Part shown: piece by piece, positions 11,570 through 23,059 of the stretch | Position numbering within the stretch: position 1 is the first letter of the stretch | Layout: each line of letters starts with the position of its first letter | Assembly: GCA_021234155.1 (NCBI GenBank) | Contig: JAJEKV010000030.1 | Location: 3,634,761-3,698,760, forward strand | From: Isoetes taiwanensis | Taxonomy: Eukaryota > Streptophyta > Lycopodiopsida > Isoetales > Isoetaceae | Reading direction: 5' to 3' | DNA: 64,000 nucleotides | The notes under the pieces: model-generated | What the model saw: only the letters and a program-made list of their open reading frames with translations | Databases searched by the model: none | What the model was told of the DNA's origin: nothing | Program-made: the position numbers and the translations under genes

Positions 11570-12515
11570 CGATGTTCCACTCCAAAGAAGTAACTCCAAG
11601 TCTTTTGAAAGCTCTCGACAAGTCATGTCCAAGGACGACAGTTTCGCTCAGTTCTGACATATTCAACGGAAGCGATAGGTGTTTTTGAAGTAAGAAAGCA
11701 TTTATTGCAATCTTAATTACTAGGGGAGGGTACCCATAAAGCGTACACTTAAGAAAAACCTTTATTATGATGGGTTTAACTTATGCAATTGAAGAAAGGA
11801 GTAGGACTTAAGTAAGATCCACTATGGCTTTGGCAAGTATTAGCATGCCAAAAACATATATAGATGATGGCAGAAATTTGGGTTTGAGCTTTCTAATGTT
11901 TTGGTTTTTTTTTTCTTTAATTTTATTTATTATGGAAGCCAAAGCTTCTATTCTTGATGGCAGGTTAGAGCAGCGTAGAGATGGCAGAGAGGTTGGGATA
12001 TTTTGCAGCAGGGCAAAGAAGCAAGACAGGGCAACGTGGCCATGGCGGAGGGATGGGATTCTGCATGGCACAAGGCATGCACGATTTTACAAGGATTTTT
12101 ATAGGGGAGGCCGTAAAAATTCGTTTTCATTCATATTAATTTCAGTGAAATTACACAGAAGAATGATAGACAGGTTCTGTCATTGAATGTCTGGCAAGCT
12201 AAAGAAGACCTGTAAGAAACAGTTCGATGGTGTGTAGCATCCTTCATTGGGAGTATTTTCCCTCCGTGCACTGACACAGTTGCACTATCGTAAATCCTGT
12301 GGCAGAGCTAGATGTTTGTTGCACTGCTTCCAGCTCTCATACTGTTCCTTTTGAGGGGCTTGAATGCAAGTTTGTGACATTATCTCAAATTGCATTGGAC
12401 TGTTCAACAAACATATTTTTTAATTTAAATGTACGTTGTTGGCATAGATGTGTTGTTCATTGTCTATGGAAGACGAGTTACTGTGGAAGGAATGAAAATA
12501 CTTCCAAGTTGTATC
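11570..12515. other. No supported gene; one doubtful ORF
   Basis: A 120-codon plus-strand ORF at 11824-12186 begins MALASISMPKTYID, with a hydrophobic stretch (residues 18-38) and a basic second half. An 87-codon ORF overlaps it on the minus strand. Neither shows a recognisable domain or splice context. I treat both as chance ORFs. Confidence 0.35.
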
Positions 12516-12519
12516 AGAT

Positions 12520-13060
12520 GGACACTTGGGTGATACTTTGGAAATGATAATAAGTGCAAGTAAACTCCTCATGGGTTGACCAATAGATGATGGTTGCATT
12601 TAAAAATTGGTATTAAGTGTGAGTAGTCTCCTCATAGGTTCTCCAATAGAGGTATTGACTAAGATGCATGGATTTCTTGAACATATAGAGGTTGTACTAT
12701 GGAATTGGTATTATGTGAGAGCAGTGGGTGCAAGCAAGCTCCTCTCCTCATGAGTTGACCAATGGATATTGACTCCGTGATACTTTAGAATTTTGTAGTA
12801 GGTGTGAGTAAACTCCTTACGGGTTGACCAATGGACGTTAAGTAACATAGATAAGTTCCTTGAACATACAAGAGTAACATAAGCAGGAATAAGAAATAGA
12901 TGTAACATAGGCAAGAATGAAGAATATGTGGGAGTAAGTTCTCCATGGGTGATACTTTGAAATTAGTAGTAAGTGTGAGTAGGGTCGTCACAGGTGGTAG
13001 ATACTTCAGAATTGGCAATTGGGAGTAAGCCCTGCATAGGAAACTCCTCAAACTTGGCAA
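12520..13060 (+). repeat. Degenerate minisatellite, five to six units
   Basis: Repeated consensus: GATACTTTGGAATTGGTAGT, then AAGTGTGAGTAAACTCCTCA and TGGGTTGACCAATGGA. Units start near 12530, 12605, 12698, 12777, 12950 and 13000. They range from about 55 to 90 bp and are separated by unrelated bases. The units have diverged and indels are common, so the array is old. No gene overlaps it. Confidence 0.7.
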
Positions 13061-13064
13061 GAAT

Positions 13065-13460
13065 GGAGAAAAAGAAAATAGAAGAGGGAGACAGAAGATA
13101 GGAAAAGAATACATTGAAAGAATAGGCAAGTAGATAGATATGATATTAGGAGTAGAAAGAAGAGCTAAAAACAATGTATTGTACGTGCATAAGCATGCAT
13201 CTCTCCAAACTGAGGAATTAGTGCAAAAGAAAAAAGAAAAGAGAAAATCGCGAAAGATGCAGAGAGAAACATATAGAAAGAGAAGCTACAAAGAGAAAAT
13301 AGAAATAAAAAGAAATGTATAAAGAGAAAATAGAAAAAAAAAAAAGAAAAGAAATGTGCATGTAAATACATGCCATAGAGAGAAAATGAAAGGACATGGA
13401 AAGAGAATAAAAAAGAGAAGGGATTAAGAATGGCAAGAATTAGTGTAGGGAGAGGCCAAA
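13065..13460 (+). repeat. Purine-rich (AGAAA) tract
   Basis: The plus strand is dominated by A and G in units such as AGAGAAAATAGAAA and AAAGAGAAG, broken by two AT-rich hairpin-like words (GTGCATGTAAATACATGCC near 13355). The Phe/Ser/Leu-rich minus-strand ORFs here are a by-product of composition. It resembles a smaller version of the tract at 39-41 kb. Confidence 0.75.
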
Positions 13461-13619
13461 GAATTAATACCAAAGTGATAAAAACAATAATGTGGCTCCG
13501 ATCAGAAATGGTATTTTTGTTACATATGATTGTCTAAGGTTAGTGCAGGTATTCATATGGAAATACGTATGTTAGTGATGTTGGCATCTGAGATGCTTTT
13601 TTAAAACCTACATGGATAT

Positions 13620-14250
13620 ATGGCACAAGGGGTTTCAGATCTGGATTGGTTCGGGCATGGGGGCGGCTGCAGGTGTCCGTCACTGAAGCGGATGCTAATT
13701 CAGGCATGGAGGCGGCTGCATCAGGTGTCGATTGGCTTCCTGCGGCATCAGGTGTCGAATTGTTTAGTGCAGGTGTCGGGAGCACAAGCTGGGCCGTTTT
13801 TGCAGTCGCCCTGTGGTATATCAACGTTGGGTCAGCTGCTAAAGTGGAGCGATTTGCATCCTGGCCTTCTTTCTTCTCTGTTTTCGTCTGTTTGTGCTTT
13901 GTTCATCATGTCCTTTATGAGGAGGGCTGCCAGAAAGGCCAAAGCCAGTGGGCGTCTGCCTCGTTCTATGCCCCACAACTTCTTTGATGCCATGTCTTTG
14001 GTTCCAGCTCATGCCATGTTCTATCCCAGTCCCTGACTCCAATTGATGCCAAGGAGCTCAATGATAGTGATCCTCTAGGTATACTTGCCGAAAATCCTGC
14101 TTTGGCTCTACAACCTTGGATTCTTAAATAGTTCATCATCTGGCAAACTGATGGGGTCCTCTTGAAGCCCGATGGCCGAAATTAGAAATTGTGCCCTCTG
14201 CAGGTCGAATCAGATCCCTGAAGGATCAGATCGATGGCCTGGAAGGCCAT
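13620..14250 (+). other. GC-richer island with two overlapping open frames
   Basis: Composition rises abruptly against its neighbours. Two plus-strand frames are open: 13620-14036 (138 codons) and 13646-13987 (113 codons, with VDWLPAASGVELFSAGVGS and similar Ala/Val/Gly-rich runs). A small repeat (GGCATCAGGTGTCGA/TTG) occurs near 13720-13760. No domain is recognised. A captured gene fragment or a decayed element is possible; a functional gene is not supported. Confidence 0.3.
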
Positions 14251-14611
14251 TCGGTCGCTGCCCACACACTAAGCATAGCTTCATTGCCTCCTTTTGGGAT
14301 TTTACCCAATGACACCACATCATCCTTTAAAAGAAATTACCAATTCCTTAGCTAAGCTTCCTTAATGGTCTTGCCTCTCTTGATGTTCATGTATTCAATA
14401 CATATATAAAGCAGGTTCATTTCTTTGAAGGTCTAATATTTCTGCCCCAGGAAAAAACCTGGGGATGACACGTTGACATGAAAAAATAACAAAAAATAAA
14501 AAGTTCCAGAATTTCCCCTTCTTTCTTGCTCTTCAAGCAATCCCTCCGGTCTGTTACTGGTTACTTGCTATGCAAGCAATCCCCCGCTTTGGTTACTTAC
14601 CAGATAAAATC

Positions 14612-14986
14612 TCAGATCACTTTGTGGTTCGAGGCGCCAAACACAAAGTCCGTCTGCTCCAAAATGGAGCAACCGCCACGCAGTTTGTCTATGGAACAAG
14701 GGATGGGGCTGCGCGGAGCTTCTCCCTCAGATTCACGAGCTTCGGCATCCCGGCTCATGAATTCCTTCATAGTGCTCCTCGATTTTGGTGATTTCAGTTC
14801 TACCAGATCGAAATCCGGCTCCTGAACAAGCGCCTCCTTCACTGCTTCCAGCAACCTTGGCGGCCTCGCATCCAGGTACTTCAGCACATATTCTATATCA
14901 TTTACAAGCCTGTCTGCTAGAGTCCTGCTAAAATCTTCCCTTACCACAACCCTAAGTAGGGTCACATCCTGTGCATCTGGTGCCAT
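14612..14986 (-). CDS. Hypothetical protein, 124 residues (best host-gene candidate)
   Basis: The ATG at 14986 sits in ATACAATGGCACC, a near-ideal plant start context, and the frame is open for 124 codons to a TGA. The product looks like a real soluble protein: charged, with helix-rich segments ([20 protein letters not shown], then [20 protein letters not shown]), a Ser/Arg/Glu-rich middle and a short Cys-containing end. I do not recognise the family. A strong donor-like sequence (CTG|GTAAGT) lies just past the stop near 14600, so the true last codons may be spliced differently. The start is about 90 bp from an acceptor-like site opening an exon-like stretch on the opposite strand, which suggests a divergent pair or one rearranged locus. 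The plus-strand frames over this stretch are probably antisense shadows. Confidence 0.5.
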   Translation of the reverse strand: MAPDAQDVTLLRVVVREDFSRTLADRLVNDIEYVLKYLDARPPRLLEAVKEALVQEPDFDLVELKSPKSRSTMKEFMSRDAEARESEGEAPRSPIPCSIDKLRGGCSILEQTDFVFGASNHKVI

Positions 14987-15075
14987 TGTATATGCTATGA
15001 GTAAGGTAGATATTTAAGTAGTTTTTATTGGGCAAAAGGGTTTTATCAGGTTGATGCTACCAATGATATCTACAG

Positions 15076-15460
15076 GTTCGTTCTATGGCAAGGTCCTGCT
15101 ACAGGGTGTTTGCTAAGATTTGGCCAGACCGAGCACGTCGGGTGTTCTTAGGTTTTGATCCTGTGATTCAGAGAGTAAGTTCTTCTGCTTTGCTTTGTTT
15201 GTGTGGTCTGTTGCAGCTTACCATTGTGAATCCAAGCAGTTAATCAATGAACAGGATTTTTGCATGCTTGTGATGACCTGGCTTGCTCCACAATGCGTGA
15301 TCTTTTGTTGAAGGGTAAGAGCTGAATTTATGTTTTATAGTTGCAATAGAGCTTTTGTTACTAACTCTGTTCTAAACAGATAATGAAGATTGGATATCAA
15401 GGTAACCGGGCATTTTCAGAGCTCTGCACTTTGAGATTGCAGTCCGTTTAGCCGATTAAC
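15076..15460 (+). pseudogene. Possible intron-containing gene remnant
   Basis: Three coding-like blocks are separated by splice-like signals. Block 1, 15076-15174, follows CTACAG, encodes ARSCYRVFAKIWPDRARRVF and LGFDPVIQR, and ends before GTAAGT. Block 2, 15255-15314, follows GAACAG, encodes FLHACDDLACSTMRDLLLK and ends before GTAAGA. Block 3 starts at 15380 after AAACAG and encodes DNEDWISR, then a TAA at 15402. Beyond that stop the frame stays open for ALHFEIAVRLAD to about 15457. Blocks 2 and 3 join in phase. Block 1 is out by one base, so this is a pseudogene or the exon limits are wrong. The protein family is not recognised. Confidence 0.35.
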
Positions 15461-15464
15461 ACAA

Positions 15465-16290
15465 GATTTCAGTGCATCCTAAGTTCTTAAAAGTTCTACA
15501 CCAAAAATTTTGTGCTGACCATCTATTATACATTTCAACTTTCAAGGATGTTTCCAAGCATGTCTACCATAGGGGATCATGACTCTACATGTAGGGCTCG
15601 TGTTGCAATTGATTTTCATAATTTATTTGGTGGTAGTAAAACTCTCCTGCTTACCTAGATTTTTATCTCATGATTTGTACCATTCACAATTTTCATTGTT
15701 TCATTTCTCAGCTTGGCGTAGCATAAACCGTCTTCATGGGCAAACAACCACCAAAAAAAGAGAGGAAGAAGAGATCATAAATCAAGTATTATAAATCAAG
15801 CATTTGTTGAGCAACTGAATGAATTTGGTGCAAGATAAATGGTTTAACAATTGTAATGGTTAAATGGTTCAAAACCTAATAATGATATTATTTTCTAATG
15901 TAGATGTTGTTCCTAGTGTTTGCATGGAACATTATATGCTCAACAAGTGAAGGAATTCGCTAAAAAAGGGAAATGGCTTAAAATATAGCAATTTCAAATT
16001 TTTGTCTAACTACACTCTAACTACTAGCTATAGTCATATGCATTTGACAATAAATTTAATTTATCTTTGAAGAAAGAAACCAACAATATTTTCCCATATA
16101 GAAATAGCTTTCCATAATGCATGTTCTAGCGTGTTCTAGCGTGTATAGACGAGTTGGGGAAGAGAAACGTTCGCGGCGGCCGCGATAAGTTTCTTGTATG
16201 GTTAAAGCCTATATGAATATGTGATATTCTGTTGCTTAATGCTATGTCTTGCCCATGCTTTGTTCATTGCATTTCCTTACTAACATCTGC
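15465..16290. other. Intergenic, no gene seen
   Basis: AT-rich. The only notable site is a GC palindrome around a GCGGCCGC word near 16170-16185. A 71-codon plus-strand ORF at 15579 is hydrophobic at first and then Lys/Glu-rich, and looks like chance. Confidence 0.45.
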
Positions 16291-16317
16291 ACGCTTGCAG
16301 TGGGCTTTGGCCCCTGG

Positions 16318-16356
16318 GCATAAGGGAGACCCCCTACACTGGGATCTCCCTTATGC
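16318..16356. other. Strong hairpin
   Basis: GCATAAGGGAGA pairs exactly with TCTCCCTTATGC, with an inner CCC/GGG extension and a small loop. The stem is 12 bp perfect, about 15 bp in all. It sits just upstream of the first tRNA-like T-arm and may be part of the same SINE-like unit. Confidence 0.6.
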
Positions 16357-16640
16357 TCTGATGAGCATTGACATTGCGTTGGGGTTCAATTCCCCAAGCT
16401 CACTAACAAATCGTGTTTGTTGGCTTCCAGGGAACGAAGAAAACCACGCATAGGATCATCGAATGCATGACACTGACAACTGGAGCTTGGAACGGTTGGA
16501 ACGGTAGTCAATGGCATGTGTTCGATGGCTCCTATGCATGGTCCGACCGTGACATGGCGGTAAACCATGAGCTTTGGAATTATCTGGGGTTCGATTCCCC
16601 AGGCTCTTGTCATAATGTGTCATTCTGTGGTGTTCTTCAT
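16318..16640 (+). repeat. Pair of SINE-like units with tRNA T-arms
   Basis: Two segments carry perfect tRNA-type T-arms: TTGGGG-TTCAATT-CCCCAA (B box GGTTCAATTCC at 16383-16393) and CTGGGG-TTCGATT-CCCCAG (B box GGTTCGATTCC at 16588-16598). Each has a 6-bp stem and a 7-nt loop, followed by a similar tail (GCTC... then AATCGTGT or AATGTGTC). About 25 nt before each T-arm lies a small hairpin of unrelated sequence (TGCTC/GAGCA; CATGG/CCATG). No convincing A box or full cloverleaf is present, so these are not tRNA genes. Diverged copies of a tRNA-derived SINE fit best. Confidence 0.45.
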
Positions 16641-16679
16641 GCTCTTGGCTCATGGAGTGTTGCCATACAATGATTGGTT

Positions 16680-19100
16680 ATGTTGTTTTCATACTATACT
16701 GTATTAGAGCAAAAATACTGCTTTATTCAATGGTCTCTGCCTTAATAATGCGCCCTTGAAAGTCGGGTCAAGAGGGGCCAGTTTGACCTGCAAAAGACTC
16801 GGTTTGGACGTTGTGGATCAAACCGTTGTGAATTTATGCAGAGGGAATATGCTGCTAGAGGTGCTGTTATCCAATGGCCGAGAAGCCATAATACAAGCTT
16901 TAGCCATAATACAAATGCATATGTTCAAATCGAAGCCGACACCGCGAAGTTAACGCAAAAGAAAAATTATACACATAATATTATAAGAAAAGAGATTAAA
17001 ATTTTTGACATACATTGAACTAAGAAGATTAGGATAAGTAAAAGGTGGAAATCTACCTCAGTGTTATGCCTAGAACTATAACACCTTGCAAGTTACCGCA
17101 CTAAAGTGGAGTAGCGTTCCCATTTTGCATCTGGACGACTTTGCTGACATGGCAAGAGCCTAGAACTCTAATTCAGACGAACTTAAAAGCTTGTGAATGG
17201 CCTAAATCATAATTTTTGTTTGTCCTCTTCCTGGTTTTTTGTCGCATGGGCTAGAACATCATCACAAGTGCAATGGGAATGGTGGTCTCAAAACACGGTA
17301 ACTGGAACCTGATGCCTACTACGTGGAATTCTCGCTGGCTTCATGGAGATACACCCTTTAAGACATTTAAGAAGAGGTGGTTCTAGCAAGTAAACACATG
17401 AGCCCGAAGTGGTGAGCATGTTTCCTAGCTATAACAGCCAAACAAGGGAGGTGAACCTCTTCATCTGATAGACCAAGATTATTGGCATCCGATAAGTAAC
17501 ATCATTATCAAGATAAACGGACAAGACAAAGACAATAAAGGCTAATAAACCAATGCTCCAAATCGATGGATGCAATCAAGAACCCTTCAAGTTCGAGTGG
17601 AGGCAAGTCCCTAAAGCTTTGGTGAGAACGAACAAGTTTAACAACAATGGTAGGCTTGTTTTGTAGGAGGCAATCTTTTACCTAGCAACCATGAGTTTCC
17701 AACTCGACCAAGTAATGTTCCACATCAAGAGAAAATAGCATCGAGTCTGTCTCACCCAACTTACTCGTGGTCTATTAGTAATCAAGATAAACATCCAAAT
17801 TGACCAAACAAACTTAATGGCGGGCTTCCACATTTTGGTTATAACTTTCTACTTCCAGCAAACTGTTTGAAACAACAATGGGGAGGGAATGCCAGTTCAC
17901 AAAATAATATTGGAGTCTTCAGCAAGATGGTGACAAGACACCAGAATGCAATAATGTCACTTCTTCACATCAATTGATCCGGGAGTCCAGTTTCTAATTC
18001 TTTAAAATGGGCAAGTGGGTTCGATAAACAAAAATTTCACTTCCCATTATCCCTTATCCTTTATTATAGGCAATGCGGTAGGTCCAACGACGACAGTTCC
18101 TAAGATTAGTAAGAAACCACCACACGGGGGAAAACAAACATATCACATCTAACCTGCTTAATTAAGAATTAACAAAGGTACAAAATAACCCACAAATTCA
18201 GGTGCCCACAAATCCTCATGATATTTGATGAACAAATCTAGAGACAAGGGTGGAGATTACACTTCCCAATGTAACAAAGGTTTTTAATGGCATATAACGC
18301 GCAAGACAGAACACGTAATGTATATTCTAAAGGCACCATGTGTATAAGGTTTTGAAATGTCAATGTATAATTGACACATCACAATCATTAGTACCCTATT
18401 TTCAACCCCAATTGATGACACCTTTTGATGGCCAAGACAAGATCATGAGCAAATTTTACTGGTCTACAATTACTCCATTCATTGAAACTGTGTTCCTTTG
18501 TCTCTTCGTTCAATTATTGACTCTATACAAAGGACCAGGTCCTGCTCCTGCTCTAAAAATAGAGTCAACTAGCAAGAGCTCATAAATGCACCCTGCCAAC
18601 ACCTGCAAACACGATTTCTTCACATATTTGGAGCTTACAGGTCTTTGTTCTGAATCCCTGGTCATCAAGTTCTCTGTTTAGCTCTTGGTCCAGCCACTTT
18701 CTAACCCGATCCATTATATAATAGCCAAGTGCCATTTTCTGTTTTCTGTTCAGAACAGGCTTTTATGCAACGGATAGATAAGTCGTCTCCTAGCCTAGAT
18801 CTGCTTGCCAGGTTTGTCAAGGGCTTTACAAGGGTTTAACGTTTTGTCAAAGCCTGATTTGGAATTTAAACTATATATTATCAATCTGTTAATAATAAAA
18901 GAATTTATAGGCATAGATGACTAGTTATTAAAGCGCTGCAGTCCTTGATTCAAGCCTCAAGAAGGGGTGTATGATGAATGATGATGCCTTCAACAATGAC
19001 AACTTAAATAAAAAAGATGGGCGAAAGAGAATTGAAGGAAAGGAGAAATTATTTTTTTGGCCAGTACTGTTTTTAGAATGGCTGCCGCCATCCTGCCTCT
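16680..19100. other. Intergenic, no gene seen
   Basis: A long AT-rich stretch with no supported gene. ORFs here are under 90 codons and lack context. Possible LINE traces are too weak to assign. Confidence 0.45.
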
Positions 19101-19147
19101 ACAGTCTTGCTCATGCCAGTCCCTCTTCCTCTGGCTTCGATTTCTCC

Positions 19148-19430
19148 ATTCCTATCATTCTCAATTTCCACCAGATTTTACACTGCTATTCAAATCCCCA
19201 GATATTTGGATGTGGATCACGCCAATGACTCTTCTTGCATAAAGTTACCAAAAAACTTCGGCTGTAAAAGATGTCTCAAGAACAGAACTATGCCCAGATT
19301 TATCCGTTCCTATCATTCTCAATTTGAGCTGCTATTCAAATCCCTAGATATTTGGATGTGTGATCATGCTATGTTCTTGCATAAAATGTCCACTAAAACC
19401 TTTAGATAAAAAGACGTTCAAAACAACATT
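19148..19430 (+). repeat. Tandem duplication, about 158-bp period
   Basis: CCTATCATTCTCAATTT starts at 19151 and again at 19309. Both copies continue through CTGCTATTCAAATCCC, AGATATTTGGATGTG and CTTGCATAAA. Small indels and substitutions separate the copies, so this is older than the 124-bp duplication at 5.8 kb. Confidence 0.8.
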
Positions 19431-20051
19431 CTTCTTTAAAAAAAGAGTACCTAAAACAACTTCCACCATATCCCAATTATTCGAAAACTAAGTCCAATGT
19501 ATGCATATACCTTGCATTTGCCTTAATAGTACAAGAATAATTATTTTCTAAAACATAATATCAGTATAATTCCAGACAGATGTTAACATCTACCTAAATC
19601 CTCACAATTCCTCCTAAAAGGACTAACTCAACCCAACCTAGAACATCAACTTTCAAATCCCTAAGAACAATTCACAAAACAAGGTAAGTAAATTCAAACA
19701 TACAAACAGAAGAGACACTAAAATGTCACAACACAGCTTCATGCCCTAAAACCAAAAACCCTAGTCCCCAGAAGGGAAACAATAAAATAAAAGCATACAA
19801 AACAGGGACTTTTTTAGCAGCAGAAAGGCAAACCCTAAAGATGGGGCCATTTTTCCTGTACGCAAGGTAGGCTATAAACTAGCATGCAAAGCAACCAAAT
19901 CCAGATTCCCAACATAACTAACAAAACTAGAAACTCTGCAAAGCACATGAGAAGAGTCATCCATCCCCTCGTGTCAAAAATCCCTATTCTATTTTTATTA
20001 TAAGACAACAGAATGGCAGCCTCTAGTGACTGGCGCTATGTGCCATAAAGT

Positions 20052-20465
20052 TTAAGATCGAATAAACTCACGAGCGTAGGAGATCGCCGAGGACGAGGAC
20101 GGATTTGCTGCCATCACCATCCAATTAAGAAGCTCGACATCGACCGCCTTCTCGACCTTCATAAAAAAATATTTTACTTTGCAACATTGGATGCCCTGGC
20201 CTTTAAAAAAGACCTGGCCATTAAAAAAAACCCAGTAAACAATGGCCATAGAATCCAGCCCAATTGTTTGTTGACACTCTTTTAAATTAAGCCTTAACCC
20301 TGACATTGATAACCCCCAGTTGGTCCCCCAATTGGTCCTTCGACATCTCTTTGCAGTTGTTGATGGGGTTTTTTCTAACTCCTTTTCTTCTAGTGACCTC
20401 CAAAAATCATCCCTGGCAACCTCCTCAGAGCATTCTGGCCTACTACTCATCCTTGTCATTGCCAT
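20052..20465 (-). CDS. Hypothetical ORF, 137 codons
   Basis: The ATG at 20465 is in a good plant context (GAAAATGGC). The first 50 residues are charged (DDFWRSLEEKELEKTP, then a basic RCRRTNW patch). The middle is hydrophobic and Phe/Gly-rich. The last 30 residues (KVEKAVDVELLNWMVMAANP...) look coding again. The middle could be an intron without stops. I recognise no domain, and flanking DNA shows no exon partner. It ends about 0.4 kb left of LINE copy A2 and could be a degraded host exon. Confidence 0.3.
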   Translation of the reverse strand: MAMTRMSSRPECSEEVARDDFWRSLEEKELEKTPSTTAKRCRRTNWGTNWGLSMSGLRLNLKECQQTIGLDSMAIVYWVFFNGQVFFKGQGIQCCKVKYFFMKVEKAVDVELLNWMVMAANPSSSSAISYAREFIRS

Positions 20466-20863
20466 TTTCTCATCCTATACGTTGACATCGATGGACCACG
20501 TCCGTCATTTCCATCCCATCCCACCCTGTACTCATCTTTGATCTACTTGGTTGGATGTGTACGTGTATCATTATAAGAACACATGGAAGCAAAGCATGAT
20601 CGCACGTAATATTAATTTCTGAATGTTCTTATCTGGTATGTCTGGCCAATGATCCTAGCCTCATCATCTCAACAATAGTCATGCCTCTTGATGCTGGAAT
20701 TTAAGGAGACGATTGTCCTCTATACTTTCGAACCTACACAAGTTGCAATACATCTTTGTACCATAGGCTTGAAGATAATGGAAGTGACTATGCTCGCATA
20801 TCTAGGCAAAGTTCTAGGAGAATATATAGAACATCATTAACATAGACGTGTAATAGATAATAT

Positions 20864-22065
20864 ATAGAATAGAATTGAATAGATATTTTAACGTTCATGA
20901 AGACCAAGAGGCCAAGGGACCCATACAATGGCCTAGTACAACCATTACTACTAGGATTTAAAAAACCCTTTGCCTCGAAATGTTTTGAAGGGAAAAACCT
21001 TTGCAGTAATGATGATACTAGACAAGCAAAAAGAAAATATAAATAGGCGATGACTACTGAGGACGCAATAATTGAAGGCGCTCATCCAGAACCTCAATAT
21101 GTATAATGCCAAGTCATGCACAGCTGGGGCTCTGAGAAGTTGTGGAAGCGTGGAATGGAATGCTAAAGTCGAATAACGATTTCTGACCATCTCAAAAGCA
21201 GGACATCTTAGCAGAGTATGGCTTTCATCTTCAATAAACTGTAACTGGCAGCATGCACATATTCTCGCTTCTCGTGGCAGTTGCGGCCGCTCCTACTACT
21301 TGTCTCGATCCGTAGCTTGTGGGACCCTATGCGAATTGATGCAATACCTACAAGCTTTTTCCTGGACAAGGAACCAAGCAAATAAGCTTGGGGTCCTGAT
21401 GCCAAAGTGGGATTTATATGCGCATGATAATGACCAGTTTTAACTTGGGCTAAGGTAACTGCATCCCACATCTTCTGAGAAAAACGACCATCAAGATATT
21501 GTTGCAAAAGCTCAGGATCAGAACTAGCAAGCACCATGCAGTGTTCCGAGGACCAGCGGGCAAACCATGCATTACAATCCTCTTTCCAACGTTGTCCTAA
21601 ACGCTGGGGAGATTCAGCCATGGTAAGCGCGAGAAGAGGGTACATATCATCATCCATGTGATGCACCTTGCTGATATAATGGAGATGGCGCTTCATGGCA
21701 GAATATTGAAGAGGCCAAGAACTTGTCTCTTGTAAACGAATAGCATAGGGCACCATAGCTTTGACTCCTAGGTTGTACGTGAGAAAGGACTTTTCCACCC
21801 GTTCCAAGCTCTCCCAAGCACTAGGTACTAATGGCGGGCCCCCGTACTTCAGAATCATACAGTAAAACAGGTTCTACCAAAGCCCGAAATAAGTGGGCTT
21901 TTCGTGACCAATCATGAATCTCTGCTCGAAAACAATTGTTTTGCATTGCATATAATGCTCTTTAGCTAGCAGTCACACGTTTGGTAATACACTGCCCAAA
22001 GTGTGTTCTTACAGAACTCTACACCAAGATACTTGTAGCTTGATGAATTGAATGTCCTGTAGGTA
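20864..22065 (-). mobile_element. Family A LINE, copy A2, 5'-truncated
   Basis: Read on the minus strand it starts near 22065 at the RT motif E region (YKYLGVEF), runs through the C-terminal domain, and ends in the family 3' block (GGTCTTCATGAACGTTAAAA) and a short TATTC-like tail at 20864-20882. The 3' stem-loop is present (GGGTTTTTT pairs with a GTTTTTCCC-side stem in variant form). It is closely similar to copy A7 at 60.7-61.1 kb across the last 450 bp. Confidence 0.85.
21208..21858 (-). pseudogene. Family A LINE ORF2 C-terminal region
   Basis: 217 codons stay open downstream of the RT. The region includes VEKSFLTYNLGVKAMVPY, the aromatic-rich connection LGQRWKEDCNAWFARW and the signature IASIRIGSHKLRIET, matched in copies A3 (IASIRTGTHHLRIET), C (RTRSHSLKIE) and B (FRMGSHDL). 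After a frameshift near 21290 it reads ICACCQLQFIEDESHTLLRC, a C-x2-C-x9-H-x4-C zinc motif. This C-terminal motif is typical of LINE ORF2 and helps it bind nucleic acid. The RT catalytic core is missing through 5' truncation. This is the longest uninterrupted family A frame in the window. Confidence 0.8.
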
Positions 22066-22069
22066 ATAA

Positions 22070-23055
22070 ATTGCTATTACCATATTGTAGTGTAGCTAAA
22101 ATGGATTTGGTTAAGCTACCTTGAGACTGGAGCTAGAAGTTTCGAACGCTTGTTAACCTAGTTGATTTTTCTCAATCACCATTTTTTTTTATCTTTTGTA
22201 AACATTATGTTTTTCCCCTCTAAAACTTTCTAGCACTTAGAGGGGCAAATATTAGCCATCACTTAACTATGATAATTTTAAGGAAATACAAGCCTTTGGA
22301 CAAGGCATGGAATTTGTTAATATTACAATGTGATTAACATCAGATAGAAACAAGGTGTCAATGCACCCCAATGCCATATCTGATTGTTTTGTGTGGACCG
22401 AATTCTCTCTCTATTCTTTTCTTCAATTGGCAACCCATCACATGGATGCACCATATTGGAGCCACATGGCATGGCATGGCATGGCAACTCTAACCTACTA
22501 ATGGCCAAACCCTAACTCTATGCCATTTTCTGGGCTCCAACAGTCCTGGAACTATGTTTGCGCTCGAAACTCCATTTCGAGAATCGTCTGCTATAGCATA
22601 GCATAGCACAGCAGCCTTCGAAGCGTGTGTGCAGAAGGAGTGGGAGCTACCCCGAACCACTCATGGAGTGATGGAGATGCCAGGAGCAGGTGGAAGTTCC
22701 TTTAGAGCAGGTATTTGGAGTAGATTCCTTGGTAGATCATCTAGTAATTAGGATTCCAGATGAGTTAGCATTTCGTATCTCTAGTAGAGCCATAAGAATC
22801 CTCAATTTGGATCCAGAACCCTAATCAATGAACCCTAACTGTAAGTTAGATGTATGCGATTAGGATTAGATGTTATTCTTATTATTTATCATATTGTGTG
22901 GATATACGATGTTGGTTGATCATGTTTGCACCTCCTGTATTGGAGGGAGGGGGGGGCATTAGAGACCTAGTAGCCTTGTGTAGACATGCTTTTAGTTTAG
23001 ACCCTTTAGTTCATTTTGCGGCATGTGCATAGAGCCCACTAGGCTATGGAGGCTA
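22070..23055. other. Intergenic, no gene seen
   Basis: AT-rich DNA without a supported gene. It holds a short (CATGG)4 run near 22466-22486 and a G-run at 22946-22958. Confidence 0.5.
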
Positions 23056-23059
23056 TGGA

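Noticed and set aside
13218-13473. Hydrophobic minus-strand frames (72 and 102 codons)
   Set aside because: Phe/Leu/Ser-rich products of the purine-rich tract.
14526-14825. Plus-strand frames of 99 and 73 codons opposite the 124-residue ORF
   Set aside because: The minus strand has the ideal start context and a more protein-like composition; the plus-strand frames are interrupted and look like antisense shadows.
15402-15419. An 18-bp intron joining WISR to ALHFEIAVRLAD
   Set aside because: Far below plausible intron length; an in-frame stop in a decayed exon is simpler.
16575-16605. Complete tRNA gene
   Set aside because: Only the T-arm is perfect; no acceptor stem, D-arm or anticodon stem of tRNA type at the right distance.
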